A stretch of 64,000 nt of DNA from Jatrophihabitans sp035642535 (GTDB taxonomy: Bacteria > Actinomycetota > Actinomycetes > Mycobacteriales > Jatrophihabitantaceae). This document shows, one piece after another, positions 25,746 through 32,934 of this stretch. Made by a program: the position numbers and the translations under genes. Positions within the stretch are counted from its first letter, which is position 1. Each line of letters begins with the position of its first letter. The stretch is from NCBI GenBank assembly GCA_035642535.1, contig DASQSE010000019.1:1-64000 (forward strand). Reading direction: 5' to 3'. The notes beneath the pieces were generated by a model that ran no database searches, was not told the DNA's origin, and saw only the letters and a list, made by a program, of their open reading frames with translations.

Positions 25746-27014
25746 TCAGGCGCCCTTCTCCGCCGTGGCCTGGATCGGGTCCAGGACGCCCTTCGGGTCC
25801 TCCGTCATCGCCTTGCCGATGGTCTGCTGAATCTGCGTCTTCACCGTCGACCAGACCGGATCGCCCGAGTACTGCACCGACTTCGGCAGCGCCTTGAGGA
25901 ACGGGCTGAAGACCGGGTCGGAGGACATCGATTGGACGGCCGAGTTGGTGGCGGGCAGCAGGTAGTACTCCTTGTCGAACTGGAGTTGGTACTTGTCCTG
26001 ATAGGTGAAGTCCAGGAACTTCCGGATCGCGTCCTGCTTGCTCGTATCGGTCTTGAAGGCCGAGACGTTGTCGCAGACCCCGAGCGTCGAGTCCAGCGGA
26101 CCGCTCTGCCCGGCGATCGCCACGGACGCCCAGTCGCTGTCGCTGAGCTTGCCGCCGTCCTTGATGATCGGGATGAGCGCAGGCGAGCCGTTGATCATGC
26201 CAATATCACCCTGGGCGAACTGCTTCCACAGATCGGTGCGGTTCTTGGTGGCGGGGTTCGGCTCGGTGAGTCCCGCGCTGACCAGGCCGGCCATGAACTG
26301 CAGTGCCGCGACGTTCTGCTGGCTGTTGATCGTCCAGTTCCCGCTTGCGTCCTCGTAGCCGCCGCCGTCGCCGAGGAACCACAGCAGTGCCTCGGCCTGC
26401 GCCTCCTCCGGGCCGAGCGGCAGCCCGAATCCGATCTTGCCCTGCGCCTTGATCTTGCCGGCATCGGTCTTGATGTCGTCCCACGTCTGCGGCGGCGCGC
26501 TGATGCCGGCCTGCTGGAAAAGCTGCTTGTTGTAGAAGAGGGTGCGCGCGCTCGTCGTGAACGGCATGCCGTACTGGGTGCCGTTGTAGGTGTCCAGCTT
26601 GGCGAACACGGAGATCAGGTTGCTGTACGTGCTGGACGACATCACGTCCTTGGCCGGGTAGAGGAGTCCGGCCTGCGCGTAGTCGGGGAAGTAGTCACCT
26701 TCGAGGACGTCGGGATAGTCCTTGTTCTGCACCTTCGTCTGGACTTGGTTGTCGAAGTCGTTCCAGTTGATGGTCTGCACATCCACGGAGAGCGTCGGAT
26801 ACTTCGCGTGGAAGTCCTTGGCGATGCCCTCCCAGTACTTCTGGCTCGAGTTGCTCGGGCCCGTCCCGTAGTCGGCAGCCACCAGCTTCAGCGTGACGGC
26901 CTGCCCAGGAGGCGCCGAGCCGCCGCCGCCACCACCGCCCGAGCTGCTGCACGCACTGAGCGCAAGCGCCGCCACGGCGGAAAGCGCCACGGCCGCAACC
27001 AGGCGTCGTTTCAT
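25746..27014 (-). CDS. dasA: Sugar-binding lipoprotein of ABC importer, DasA-like
   Basis: A 422-residue extracellular solute-binding protein (family 1). ATG 27014 starts a lipoprotein signal peptide with lipobox LSAC (Cys22), followed by a Ser/Gly linker. The mature domain contains QAVTLKLVAADYGTGPS, TKVQNKDYPDVLEGDYFPDY and GMPFTTSARTLFYNKQLF, as is usual in sugar-binding proteins. It is the first gene of the importer-SIS operon and lies behind a pair of dre-like operators. Chitobiose or GlcNAc binding is inferred from context and not from specific residues. Confidence 0.9.
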   Translation of the reverse strand: MKRRLVAAVALSAVAALALSACSSSGGGGGGGSAPPGQAVTLKLVAADYGTGPSNSSQKYWEGIAKDFHAKYPTLSVDVQTINWNDFDNQVQTKVQNKDYPDVLEGDYFPDYAQAGLLYPAKDVMSSSTYSNLISVFAKLDTYNGTQYGMPFTTSARTLFYNKQLFQQAGISAPPQTWDDIKTDAGKIKAQGKIGFGLPLGPEEAQAEALLWFLGDGGGYEDASGNWTINSQQNVAALQFMAGLVSAGLTEPNPATKNRTDLWKQFAQGDIGMINGSPALIPIIKDGGKLSDSDWASVAIAGQSGPLDSTLGVCDNVSAFKTDTSKQDAIRKFLDFTYQDKYQLQFDKEYYLLPATNSAVQSMSSDPVFSPFLKALPKSVQYSGDPVWSTVKTQIQQTIGKAMTEDPKGVLDPIQATAEKGA

Positions 27015-27119
27015 GTCCGGACCTCTTCCTGCTCGACGTGTCGACGTCCTCGTGACGGATCGATGTAAAGCGACCCAAACACCGACTTCCCGGTTCCAGA
27101 CGCTACCGCGAAGCAATCG

Positions 27120-27157
27120 AGTCATCTAGACCAGCTACCAAATTTGTCTGTACCAGT
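27120..27157. promoter_or_regulatory. Two dre-like operators upstream of dasA
   Basis: ATTTGTCTGTACCAGT (27142-27157, 12 of 16 matches to the dre consensus) and a weaker AGTCATCTAGACCAGC (27120-27135). Their centres are 22 bp apart, about two helical turns, so two dimers could bind one face of the DNA. The rest of the 343-bp gap from dasA to the Gre-like gene (27015-27357) shows no other clear element. Confidence 0.75.
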
Positions 27158-27357
27158 TTGGCCTCAATACCTAGCCTGGATCAGCACCGTGGGATCTGCC
27201 TGATCAACCGGAGCGTCGGGCGGGCACGCTCAGCAAACGGCTATCTCGTCCACAGAAATTCACTGACAGAGCGGGCATATGTTGCTTGGACACGGGGTTG
27301 TACGCCAGCAGAACGGCACCGCCGAACGACACGATTAGCTACGAGGGAGCACCCGCG

Positions 27358-27813
27358 ATGACCGCGACGTTGACTGCAGAGTCCCGCACCGACGCACTGT
27401 CCCACCGGCTCGCGGAGCTGTACATCGAGCGCAAGCAACTATTGGCCGAGGTCGCGCCAGTGGGCTCCGGCGACGAAGCCGACCGCGCCACGAACGTGGA
27501 CGGGCACGTGCAGCTGGCCATGCTCGAGCAGCGCATCGTCGCGCTCGAGAACGAACTTGCCGCACGGCCCGCCGAGCGCAAGCAGGAGGCGGACGGGTCG
27601 GTGTCGATCGGCGACGTCGTGACGGTCGATCTCGGCGACGGGCCCGAAACCTATCTGCTCGGCACGGTCGAGGAAGCCGCGGCCGGTGTGGACGTGATCA
27701 CACCGTCCAGCCCACTGGGCAAGGTGCTTCAGGGCGCGTCGGTCGGCGCCACCCTGACATACGCGGCTCGCCCGGGGCAGTCGCTACAGGCCGAGGTGCT
27801 CGCCATCGAGTAG
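27358..27813 (+). CDS. GreA/GreB C-terminal domain protein
   Basis: A 151-residue protein with an N-terminal coiled-coil region (LAELYIERKQLLAEV and MLEQRIVALENELA) and a C-terminal FKBP-like domain (SIGDVVTVDLGDGPETYLLG through SPLGKVLQGASVGATLTYAA) of transcript cleavage factors. It is slightly shorter than GreA (about 158-165), and the acidic coiled-coil tip residues that stimulate cleavage are not obvious. It may therefore act as an RNA polymerase secondary-channel binder rather than a cleavage factor. ATG 27358 was chosen because GAGGGAGC precedes it. Confidence 0.85.
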   Translation: MTATLTAESRTDALSHRLAELYIERKQLLAEVAPVGSGDEADRATNVDGHVQLAMLEQRIVALENELAARPAERKQEADGSVSIGDVVTVDLGDGPETYLLGTVEEAAAGVDVITPSSPLGKVLQGASVGATLTYAARPGQSLQAEVLAIE

Positions 27814-27858
27814 GTCCGCTACCTTCGGCACGGCCCGGATGCCGTCGCCGGAGGTGAC

Positions 27859-28593
27859 ATGTCCCGCAGGCTCAGCTACGAGCAGGCGCACGCGCGGGCA
27901 CGCGACAAGGGCGTCAACAAGCTGCTGCTGCGCTTCGTGCGGCTCGTCCTGGTCCCGTTCTTCCGGCTCGCCTTCGGCATGCGAGTAAGCGGCAAGGAAC
28001 ATGTGCCGCGCACCGGGCCAGTGATCATCGCGCCGAATCACAAGAGCTTCTGGGACGCGTTCTTCATCGCCACGGTGTTGCGCCGACCGGTGCGGTTCAT
28101 GGGCAAGGCCGAACTGTTCGAGGGACGCCGCGGGCGACTGTTCATCGCGCTCGGCGCCTTCCCGGTCCGGCGCGGCGCGTCGGACGCCGAGGCGATCGAA
28201 ACGGCACGGACGATCCTCGAGCAGGGCAACGTGCTCGCGCTGTTCCCGGAAGGGACCCGGGTTCGCGACCCGAACGTGCTGGGCACGCCAAGGCGCGGCG
28301 CGGCCCGGCTCGCGCTCGAGACCGGCGCCCCGCTGATCCCCACTGCCATGACCGGCACCGAGCGGCGCCGCTTCCACCTCCCGAGATCCGTCCAGATCTC
28401 CTTCGGCGAGCCGATCGAGGTCGCCGGCCGCGAAGCCACGCCCGACGCAGCAACCGAGCTGCTCGAGGACACCCTGTGGCCGACCGTCAGCGCCGACTAC
28501 CGAAGGCTCAAGGCCGGGCCGGGGCTGCTTGCCGCCGGTGCTGCAGCCGCCGGGCTCGGACTCCTGATCCGGCAACGCCGGAAGCGGCGCTGA
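27859..28593 (+). CDS. 1-acyl-sn-glycerol-3-phosphate acyltransferase (PlsC-like)
   Basis: A 244-residue membrane-associated acyltransferase of phospholipid synthesis. The acyltransferase block I HX4D motif is APNHKSFWDAFF, block II has the phosphate-site residues in RGASDAEAIE, and block III is FPEGTRVRD. A C-terminal hydrophobic stretch (GLLAAGAAAAGLGLLI) before a basic tail RQRRKRR could anchor it. The last 86 bp overlap the convergent TetR gene. The acyl and acceptor specificity cannot be read from sequence. Confidence 0.93.
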   Translation: MSRRLSYEQAHARARDKGVNKLLLRFVRLVLVPFFRLAFGMRVSGKEHVPRTGPVIIAPNHKSFWDAFFIATVLRRPVRFMGKAELFEGRRGRLFIALGAFPVRRGASDAEAIETARTILEQGNVLALFPEGTRVRDPNVLGTPRRGAARLALETGAPLIPTAMTGTERRRFHLPRSVQISFGEPIEVAGREATPDAATELLEDTLWPTVSADYRRLKAGPGLLAAGAAAAGLGLLIRQRRKRR

Positions 28594-29224
28594 CCCGGGC
28601 CGCTGCGGGTATCGGCGCGCGCAGCGCCGCAACGATCATGGCCTCCACGTTCGCGACGAACTGCTCCTCGTCGAGGACGAACGACGCCCCGGCCTCGACG
28701 GCGCTCGCCCGCTCGGCGAGCGCCGCGGTCAACGCACCGATCATGAACGCGACTCGTTCGCCCGCGAGGTCGACCGGGATCTGCTCGGCGCACAGTTCCT
28801 GCACCTGGGCCAGCTGTTTCCGCAGCCCCCGCCCGACCAACGGAGGCGGCTGCGATCCGCTGCGCACGCCGGCGTGGCCGGCCAACTGCGCGGTGATCTG
28901 CAGGAAGTAACGGCCGTCCTGGGTCCGCAGCCGCGCGGCCGTCGGGCGGACCAGATCGGCGATCACGGTCTCCAGGCTGGGCGCCGGATCCTGGTCGGCG
29001 AGCCGGGCCTCGCGCTCGGGCTGCATCGCGTCGATGTGCTTCTGGCAGATCGCACCGAGCAGGCCGGCGCGCGAGCCGAAGTGGTAGTGGACTGCGGAAT
29101 CGTTGGCCTGACCCGCCGCGCGCACGATGTCGCGCATCTGCGCGCCGTGGATGCCCTGCATCGCGAACAACCGCTCTCCGGCTGCGATGAGCTTCGCCCG
29201 CGTGCGAGTCGCGTCCAACGCCAT
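28508..29224 (-). CDS. TetR-family transcriptional regulator
   Basis: About 238 residues. The N-terminal helix-turn-helix reads TRAKLIAAGERLFAMQGIHG, then RDIVRAAGQANDSAVHYHFG, as in TetR regulators. The ligand domain (about residues 60-200) is followed by a low-complexity Ala/Arg tail, which lies over the 3' end of plsC and may be an annotation artefact of a missing earlier stop. ATG 29224 was preferred over 29254, because TGAC-gacc-GTCA (29242-29253), a plausible autoregulatory palindrome, would otherwise be coding. Divergent target genes are not evident. Confidence 0.88.
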   Translation of the reverse strand: MALDATRTRAKLIAAGERLFAMQGIHGAQMRDIVRAAGQANDSAVHYHFGSRAGLLGAICQKHIDAMQPEREARLADQDPAPSLETVIADLVRPTAARLRTQDGRYFLQITAQLAGHAGVRSGSQPPPLVGRGLRKQLAQVQELCAEQIPVDLAGERVAFMIGALTAALAERASAVEAGASFVLDEEQFVANVEAMIVAALRAPIPAAARVSAASGVAGSGVRARRLQHRRQAAPARP

Positions 29225-29285
29225 CGAATCAGCATATTTACTGACGACCGTCATTACTTTTCGGGTCGGCAAGGCACGTCGAAAG

Positions 29286-30281
29286 TCAGCCGAACTCGGC
29301 GAGGAGCGACGTCGTCGCGGCGCGCACGCAGTCCAACGTCTTGCGGCGTGCGCGGGCCGGACCGTAGGTCGCCGTGAGGTCGATCGCACGAAACGGAGGA
29401 GTGAACCCGGCAGCGATCTGGCCGGCGATAACCGCGGACCGGACGCCGTGACGCGTGCAAAGCTGAACGAGCGAACCGGTCGCCTTGCCGCGCAGGCTCG
29501 TCGGGTCGAGCCGCCCTTCGCCGGTGAGGACCAGATCGGCAGCCGCGACCGCCGGGGCGAGCCCGAGCTGCTCTGCGACGAGCTCGAAGCCGGGCCGGAT
29601 CGTGGCACCGAGGGCGACCAGGCCGCCCGCCATGCCACCCGCTGCTCCGGTGCCGTCGAGGTCACGGACCGACACGCCGTACTCCTTCGCGTACCGATCG
29701 GCGAGGCGTTCCAGACGATCGGCGAGCTCGCGTACCTGGGCGACATCCGCGCCCTTCTGCGGTCCGTAGACGGTGGCTGCAGCGACGAATCGGGTGCGGA
29801 CATCAGTGGCGACGACGACGCGCACGCCGCTCCTGCCGTCGAGCGGCGCGTGGTCGCGCAGCACCTCCACCGCCCCCCGGCCACCATCGGTGCTCGCCGA
29901 GCCGCCGGCGCCGACGATCACGGTGCGTGCGCCCGATTCGATGGCGGCGCGCACGAGCTGCCCGGTACCGCGCGTGCTCGCGGCCATCGGGTCATTGGGC
30001 CCGTGCACCAGGGCGAGCCCGGAAGCCGCCGCCATCTCGATGACGGCGCGCGCGTCGTCCAGCCGCCATGGTGCCGCGACCGGTGCGCCCAGCGGCCCGT
30101 CGACGGTGCTCGTGCGATTGGCACCGCCGAAGCAGTCGAGCAACCCCTCGCCGCCGTCCGAGATCGGCAGCGCAGTCGCCTCCCATCCACCGGCGCGTGC
30201 CGCCTCAGACATCGCTTCGGCCACTGCAGGCGCGGGCGCGGTTCCGCGGAACTTGTCGGGCGCGGCGAGCAGACGAGGCAC
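29286..30281 (-). CDS. Glycerate 2-kinase (GlxK family)
   Basis: A 331-residue kinase phosphorylating glycerate in glyoxylate or allantoin metabolism. Family motifs visible: LLAAPDKFRGTAPAPAVAEA at the N-terminus, LPISDGGEGLLDCF, VIVGAGGSASTDGGRGAVEVL and VLTGEGRLDPTSLRGKA. The length is slightly below the usual 370-380. It stands alone between the TetR gene and a small membrane-protein gene, with no glyoxylate pathway genes beside it. TetR control is possible but not shown. Confidence 0.92.
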   Translation of the reverse strand: MPRLLAAPDKFRGTAPAPAVAEAMSEAARAGGWEATALPISDGGEGLLDCFGGANRTSTVDGPLGAPVAAPWRLDDARAVIEMAAASGLALVHGPNDPMAASTRGTGQLVRAAIESGARTVIVGAGGSASTDGGRGAVEVLRDHAPLDGRSGVRVVVATDVRTRFVAAATVYGPQKGADVAQVRELADRLERLADRYAKEYGVSVRDLDGTGAAGGMAGGLVALGATIRPGFELVAEQLGLAPAVAAADLVLTGEGRLDPTSLRGKATGSLVQLCTRHGVRSAVIAGQIAAGFTPPFRAIDLTATYGPARARRKTLDCVRAATTSLLAEFG

Positions 30282-30387
30282 GGTCGCAACCTATAGCCCA
30301 CATCGAGACGTTTGACCTCTGGCAATCGCGCGGTGAGCGTAGTGACGTGGAGGTGCAGAACCATGCGGACAGCGATCGGAGGAAGTC

Positions 30388-30594
30388 ATGACGCTCGTCT
30401 GGTTCATCGTCTGGCTGATCGCCAACAACGTGGGCGGCCATGAGCCGCTGCTGTTCAATCCGGTCAACGCATGGGCGGCCACCCTGATCCTCGCCATCGC
30501 CCTCGATCTCGGTGCCGCGCACGCCCGCGGCGGCCAACGGGTCACTCCTGACGCCGAGCGGCGGGCTGCGATGAGCGGCAAAAATCCGCAATAA
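30388..30594 (+). CDS. Small membrane protein
   Basis: A 68-residue protein with a strong Shine-Dalgarno (GGAGGAAG) before ATG 30388. It has two hydrophobic segments (LVWFIVWLIANNVGG and NAWAATLILAIALDLG) and a hydrophilic tail. No family was recognised. It lies 44 bp upstream of the PAP2/Aur1-like gene and may be co-transcribed. Confidence 0.75.
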   Translation: MTLVWFIVWLIANNVGGHEPLLFNPVNAWAATLILAIALDLGAAHARGGQRVTPDAERRAAMSGKNPQ

Positions 30595-30637
30595 GAACAA
30601 CCCGTGCCCCAACGCGGAGTTCGTCGCAAGAGATGAG

Positions 30638-31498
30638 ATGATCCCCTGCATGTCGCAGACCCTGGAGCGGACGTCTGCGCCCAGATCTCGAACGGGATTC
30701 GCCGGAGTCCTCCCCCATCGGATGCTGCGCTGGCGGCGTCCGGTGTGGTGGCAGGAGATCGCGATCATCGCGTTCGGGTACTGGATATACACGCTCGGCC
30801 GCAACGCGATCCCGGACCAGGAGACCATCGCCCGGCGGCACGGCCGCAGCATCCAGCACCTGCAGGACCTGCTGCACCTGAATTGGGAAATGTCGTTCAA
30901 CCACTTCGTGGCCGGCACGGAGTGGCTGGCCCAGACAATGGACTACTACTACTCCACGATGCACTTCATCGTGACAATCAGCGTCATGGTGTGGCTGTTC
31001 GTCCGCCGCTCGCACGTCTATCGCGGCGCCCGGACGGTGCTCGTGGCGACGACGCTGCTGGCGCTGCTCGGCTTCGTCCTCTACCCCACTGCCCCGCCGC
31101 GCCTACTCGGGCAGTACGACTACATCGACACGGTGGTCAAGTTCCACACCTGGGGATCGCTCGCCGACCCGGACATCGCACAGCACTCGAACCAGTACGC
31201 GGCGATGCCCAGCCTGCACATCGGCTGGGCGCTCTGGAGCGGCATCGCGATCTTCTTGTGTGCCCGGCAGTTGTGGGTGCGGCTGCTCGGCCTCGCCCAC
31301 CCGCTCGCCACCCTCGTCGTCATCGTCGGGACGGCGAATCACTTCATCCTCGACGCGGTCGGCGGCGCAGCCATCCTCCTGCTCGCGTTCGGGTTCCAGT
31401 GGCTGCTGTCGGGCCACGGCGCCTTCGTGGGGCCGATCGATGCGCCGGACTTCGGGTTGCCGAACCCGGAGCTACCGACGCTGCACCGTTCGCACTAG
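30638..31498 (+). CDS. PAP2-superfamily membrane enzyme, Aur1/inositol phosphotransferase-like
   Basis: A 286-residue multi-pass membrane protein. The PAP2 phosphatase signature is split over two helices: MPSLHIGWALWSG and NHFILDAVGG. This form, with HIGWA and long spacing, resembles the Aur1/inositol-phosphorylceramide synthase subgroup rather than classical phosphatidate phosphatase. Actinobacterial relatives are often annotated as inositol phosphotransferases, and inositol phospholipids are common in the phylum. ATG 30638 is used; ATG 30650 is an alternative. The 3' end overlaps the convergent LacI gene by 4 bp. Confidence 0.85.
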   Translation: MIPCMSQTLERTSAPRSRTGFAGVLPHRMLRWRRPVWWQEIAIIAFGYWIYTLGRNAIPDQETIARRHGRSIQHLQDLLHLNWEMSFNHFVAGTEWLAQTMDYYYSTMHFIVTISVMVWLFVRRSHVYRGARTVLVATTLLALLGFVLYPTAPPRLLGQYDYIDTVVKFHTWGSLADPDIAQHSNQYAAMPSLHIGWALWSGIAIFLCARQLWVRLLGLAHPLATLVVIVGTANHFILDAVGGAAILLLAFGFQWLLSGHGAFVGPIDAPDFGLPNPELPTLHRSH

Positions 31499-32559
31499 TG
31501 GTCGCGCGGTGCTGCTGTGCTGGCGCGCACGATCAGCTCCGTCGGCAGCACCAGATGACGTACCCGGCCGCCGTTGCCGGTCTTGGCACGCTCGATCGCG
31601 GCCAATAGCGCGCTCGCGGCCGCGCGTCCCTTCGCGTTGACGTCCTGATGGACGGTCGTCAGCGCCGGCCGGCTGCGTGCCGCCAGTGGGCTGTCGTCGA
31701 AGCCGACGATGGAGACGTCCTTCGGCACGGAGAGCCCGGCCTGCTCGATCCCGGCGAGCACCCCGCGGGCAATCGCGTCGGAGAAGCAGAGGATGGCGGT
31801 CGGCCGGGGCGTCTGCGCGAGCAATGTCGCCGCCGCCTCGAGTCCCATCTCGTACGGATCCTCATGGCCGAGCCGAGCCACAGCCGGTGTCACGCGGGCC
31901 TCTTTCATCGGCTCCAGCCAGCCGAGCAGTCGCTCGCGTTCGGTGTGTGCGACGTTGCGCCCCGGGGGGTCGGCGAACACGCCGTAGTCGCCGGCGACGC
32001 CACAGGTGACGATGGCGATTTTCCGGTGCCCGAGTTCGAGTATGTGACGGGCGGCCGCAGCGGCGCCGGCGCGATCGGCGACATTGACGCTCGCGATGCC
32101 CGACGCCGGCGCCTGGTCGACGAAGACCAGCGGGAGCCGGCGGCGCGTCAGCCAGTCGAGCGCCGGCGACTTCAGCTCGCAGGAGTAGAGCAGCGCGCCG
32201 TCGAGGGCCACGTCACGCGCCGGAATGAAGCCGTCCTTCTCGGCGGTGGTGAGCAGGGTCAGTGCCAACCCGGTCGGGGTCAGCTCCTCGGCGATGGCGG
32301 CCAGAAAGGCGACCGCGAACTCGTCAGTGAGCGCATACCGGAGCGTGTCAGACATGACGAGCCCGACCGAACCAGCTGTCCCGCTCGCCAGAGCTCGCCC
32401 CGTCGGGTCCGGCCCGACGTAGCCGAGTTCGTCGGCAACCGCGAGGATGCGGTCACGCAGCTGGGCAGACAGCTGGTTCGGCCGGGAGAACGCGTTCGAA
32501 ACCGTCATGCGGCTCACGCCGACGTGATCCGCAATCGTCTGCAGCGTCACGCGTCCCAC
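31495..32559 (-). CDS. LacI-family transcriptional regulator
   Basis: A 354-residue regulator. The N-terminal LacI helix-turn-helix is TLQTIADHVGVSRMTVSNAF, followed by a hinge (SRPNQLS) and a periplasmic-binding-like effector domain containing IVGFDDSPLAARSRPALTTV near the C-terminus. It probably senses a sugar or related small ligand. No sugar catabolic gene is adjacent, so the target may be elsewhere. It is transcribed away from the orphan small gene and convergent with the PAP2 gene. Confidence 0.94.
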   Translation of the reverse strand: MGRVTLQTIADHVGVSRMTVSNAFSRPNQLSAQLRDRILAVADELGYVGPDPTGRALASGTAGSVGLVMSDTLRYALTDEFAVAFLAAIAEELTPTGLALTLLTTAEKDGFIPARDVALDGALLYSCELKSPALDWLTRRRLPLVFVDQAPASGIASVNVADRAGAAAAARHILELGHRKIAIVTCGVAGDYGVFADPPGRNVAHTERERLLGWLEPMKEARVTPAVARLGHEDPYEMGLEAAATLLAQTPRPTAILCFSDAIARGVLAGIEQAGLSVPKDVSIVGFDDSPLAARSRPALTTVHQDVNAKGRAAASALLAAIERAKTGNGGRVRHLVLPTELIVRASTAAPRDH

Positions 32560-32568
32560 GCGCCAACC

Positions 32569-32778
32569 TTATTGACCGCTCGCGCACACCGTCGCCCACG
32601 GCGGGGGCGCGACCGCATCGGCGAGTCGGCGCAGTCCCACTGCGGCGGCGGCGCGGGCGCGGATGGTCACTCGGTCACGCTCGTCGATCTCGACAACCGG
32701 CGCGTTGGGGAGCGCACTGAGCGCGTCCGACGTCACCGCTCCGTTCGACGCGATCGTCATGATTGCCAGCGAATCCAT
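32569..32778 (-). CDS. Orphan small protein behind a palindromic promoter
   Basis: A 69-residue protein starting at ATG 32778, eight bases after an AGGAG ribosome-binding site. An in-frame GTG at 32787 overlaps that site and is less likely. The sequence is soluble-looking: MDSLAIMTIASNGAVTSD, then an acidic strand PVVEIDERDRVTIRAR and an Ala/Arg helix RAAAAVGLRRLADAV. No known family, signal peptide or membrane helix. It is preceded by a perfect 10-bp inverted repeat and is only 9 bp downstream of the LacI start on the same strand. A co-regulated orphan is more likely than a member of the LacI transcript. Confidence 0.6.
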   Translation of the reverse strand: MDSLAIMTIASNGAVTSDALSALPNAPVVEIDERDRVTIRARAAAAVGLRRLADAVAPPPWATVCASGQ

Positions 32779-32808
32779 CTCGTTCACTCCTCCCGATTGA
32801 GGTTCTTT

Positions 32809-32839
32809 ACCGATACAGTAACGATGCTTCTGTATCGGT
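32809..32839. promoter_or_regulatory. Perfect 10-11-10 palindrome, probable operator
   Basis: ACCGATACAG (32809-32818), an 11-nt spacer and CTGTATCGGT (32830-32839). On the minus strand it overlaps a promoter-like pair, TTGACC and TACTGT 16 bp apart, that would drive the 69-residue gene. It resembles TetR- or XRE-type operators. Nothing else with this half-site was seen in the window. Confidence 0.75.
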
Positions 32840-32934
32840 CAAGTCGATTACCGAGCGCCCTGTTCCCGGATCCGAAGAATTGCCACCGACTTCGACCCAG
32901 ACCTCCGCGTGGAGTCAACGGCACAGCGTCCGCC

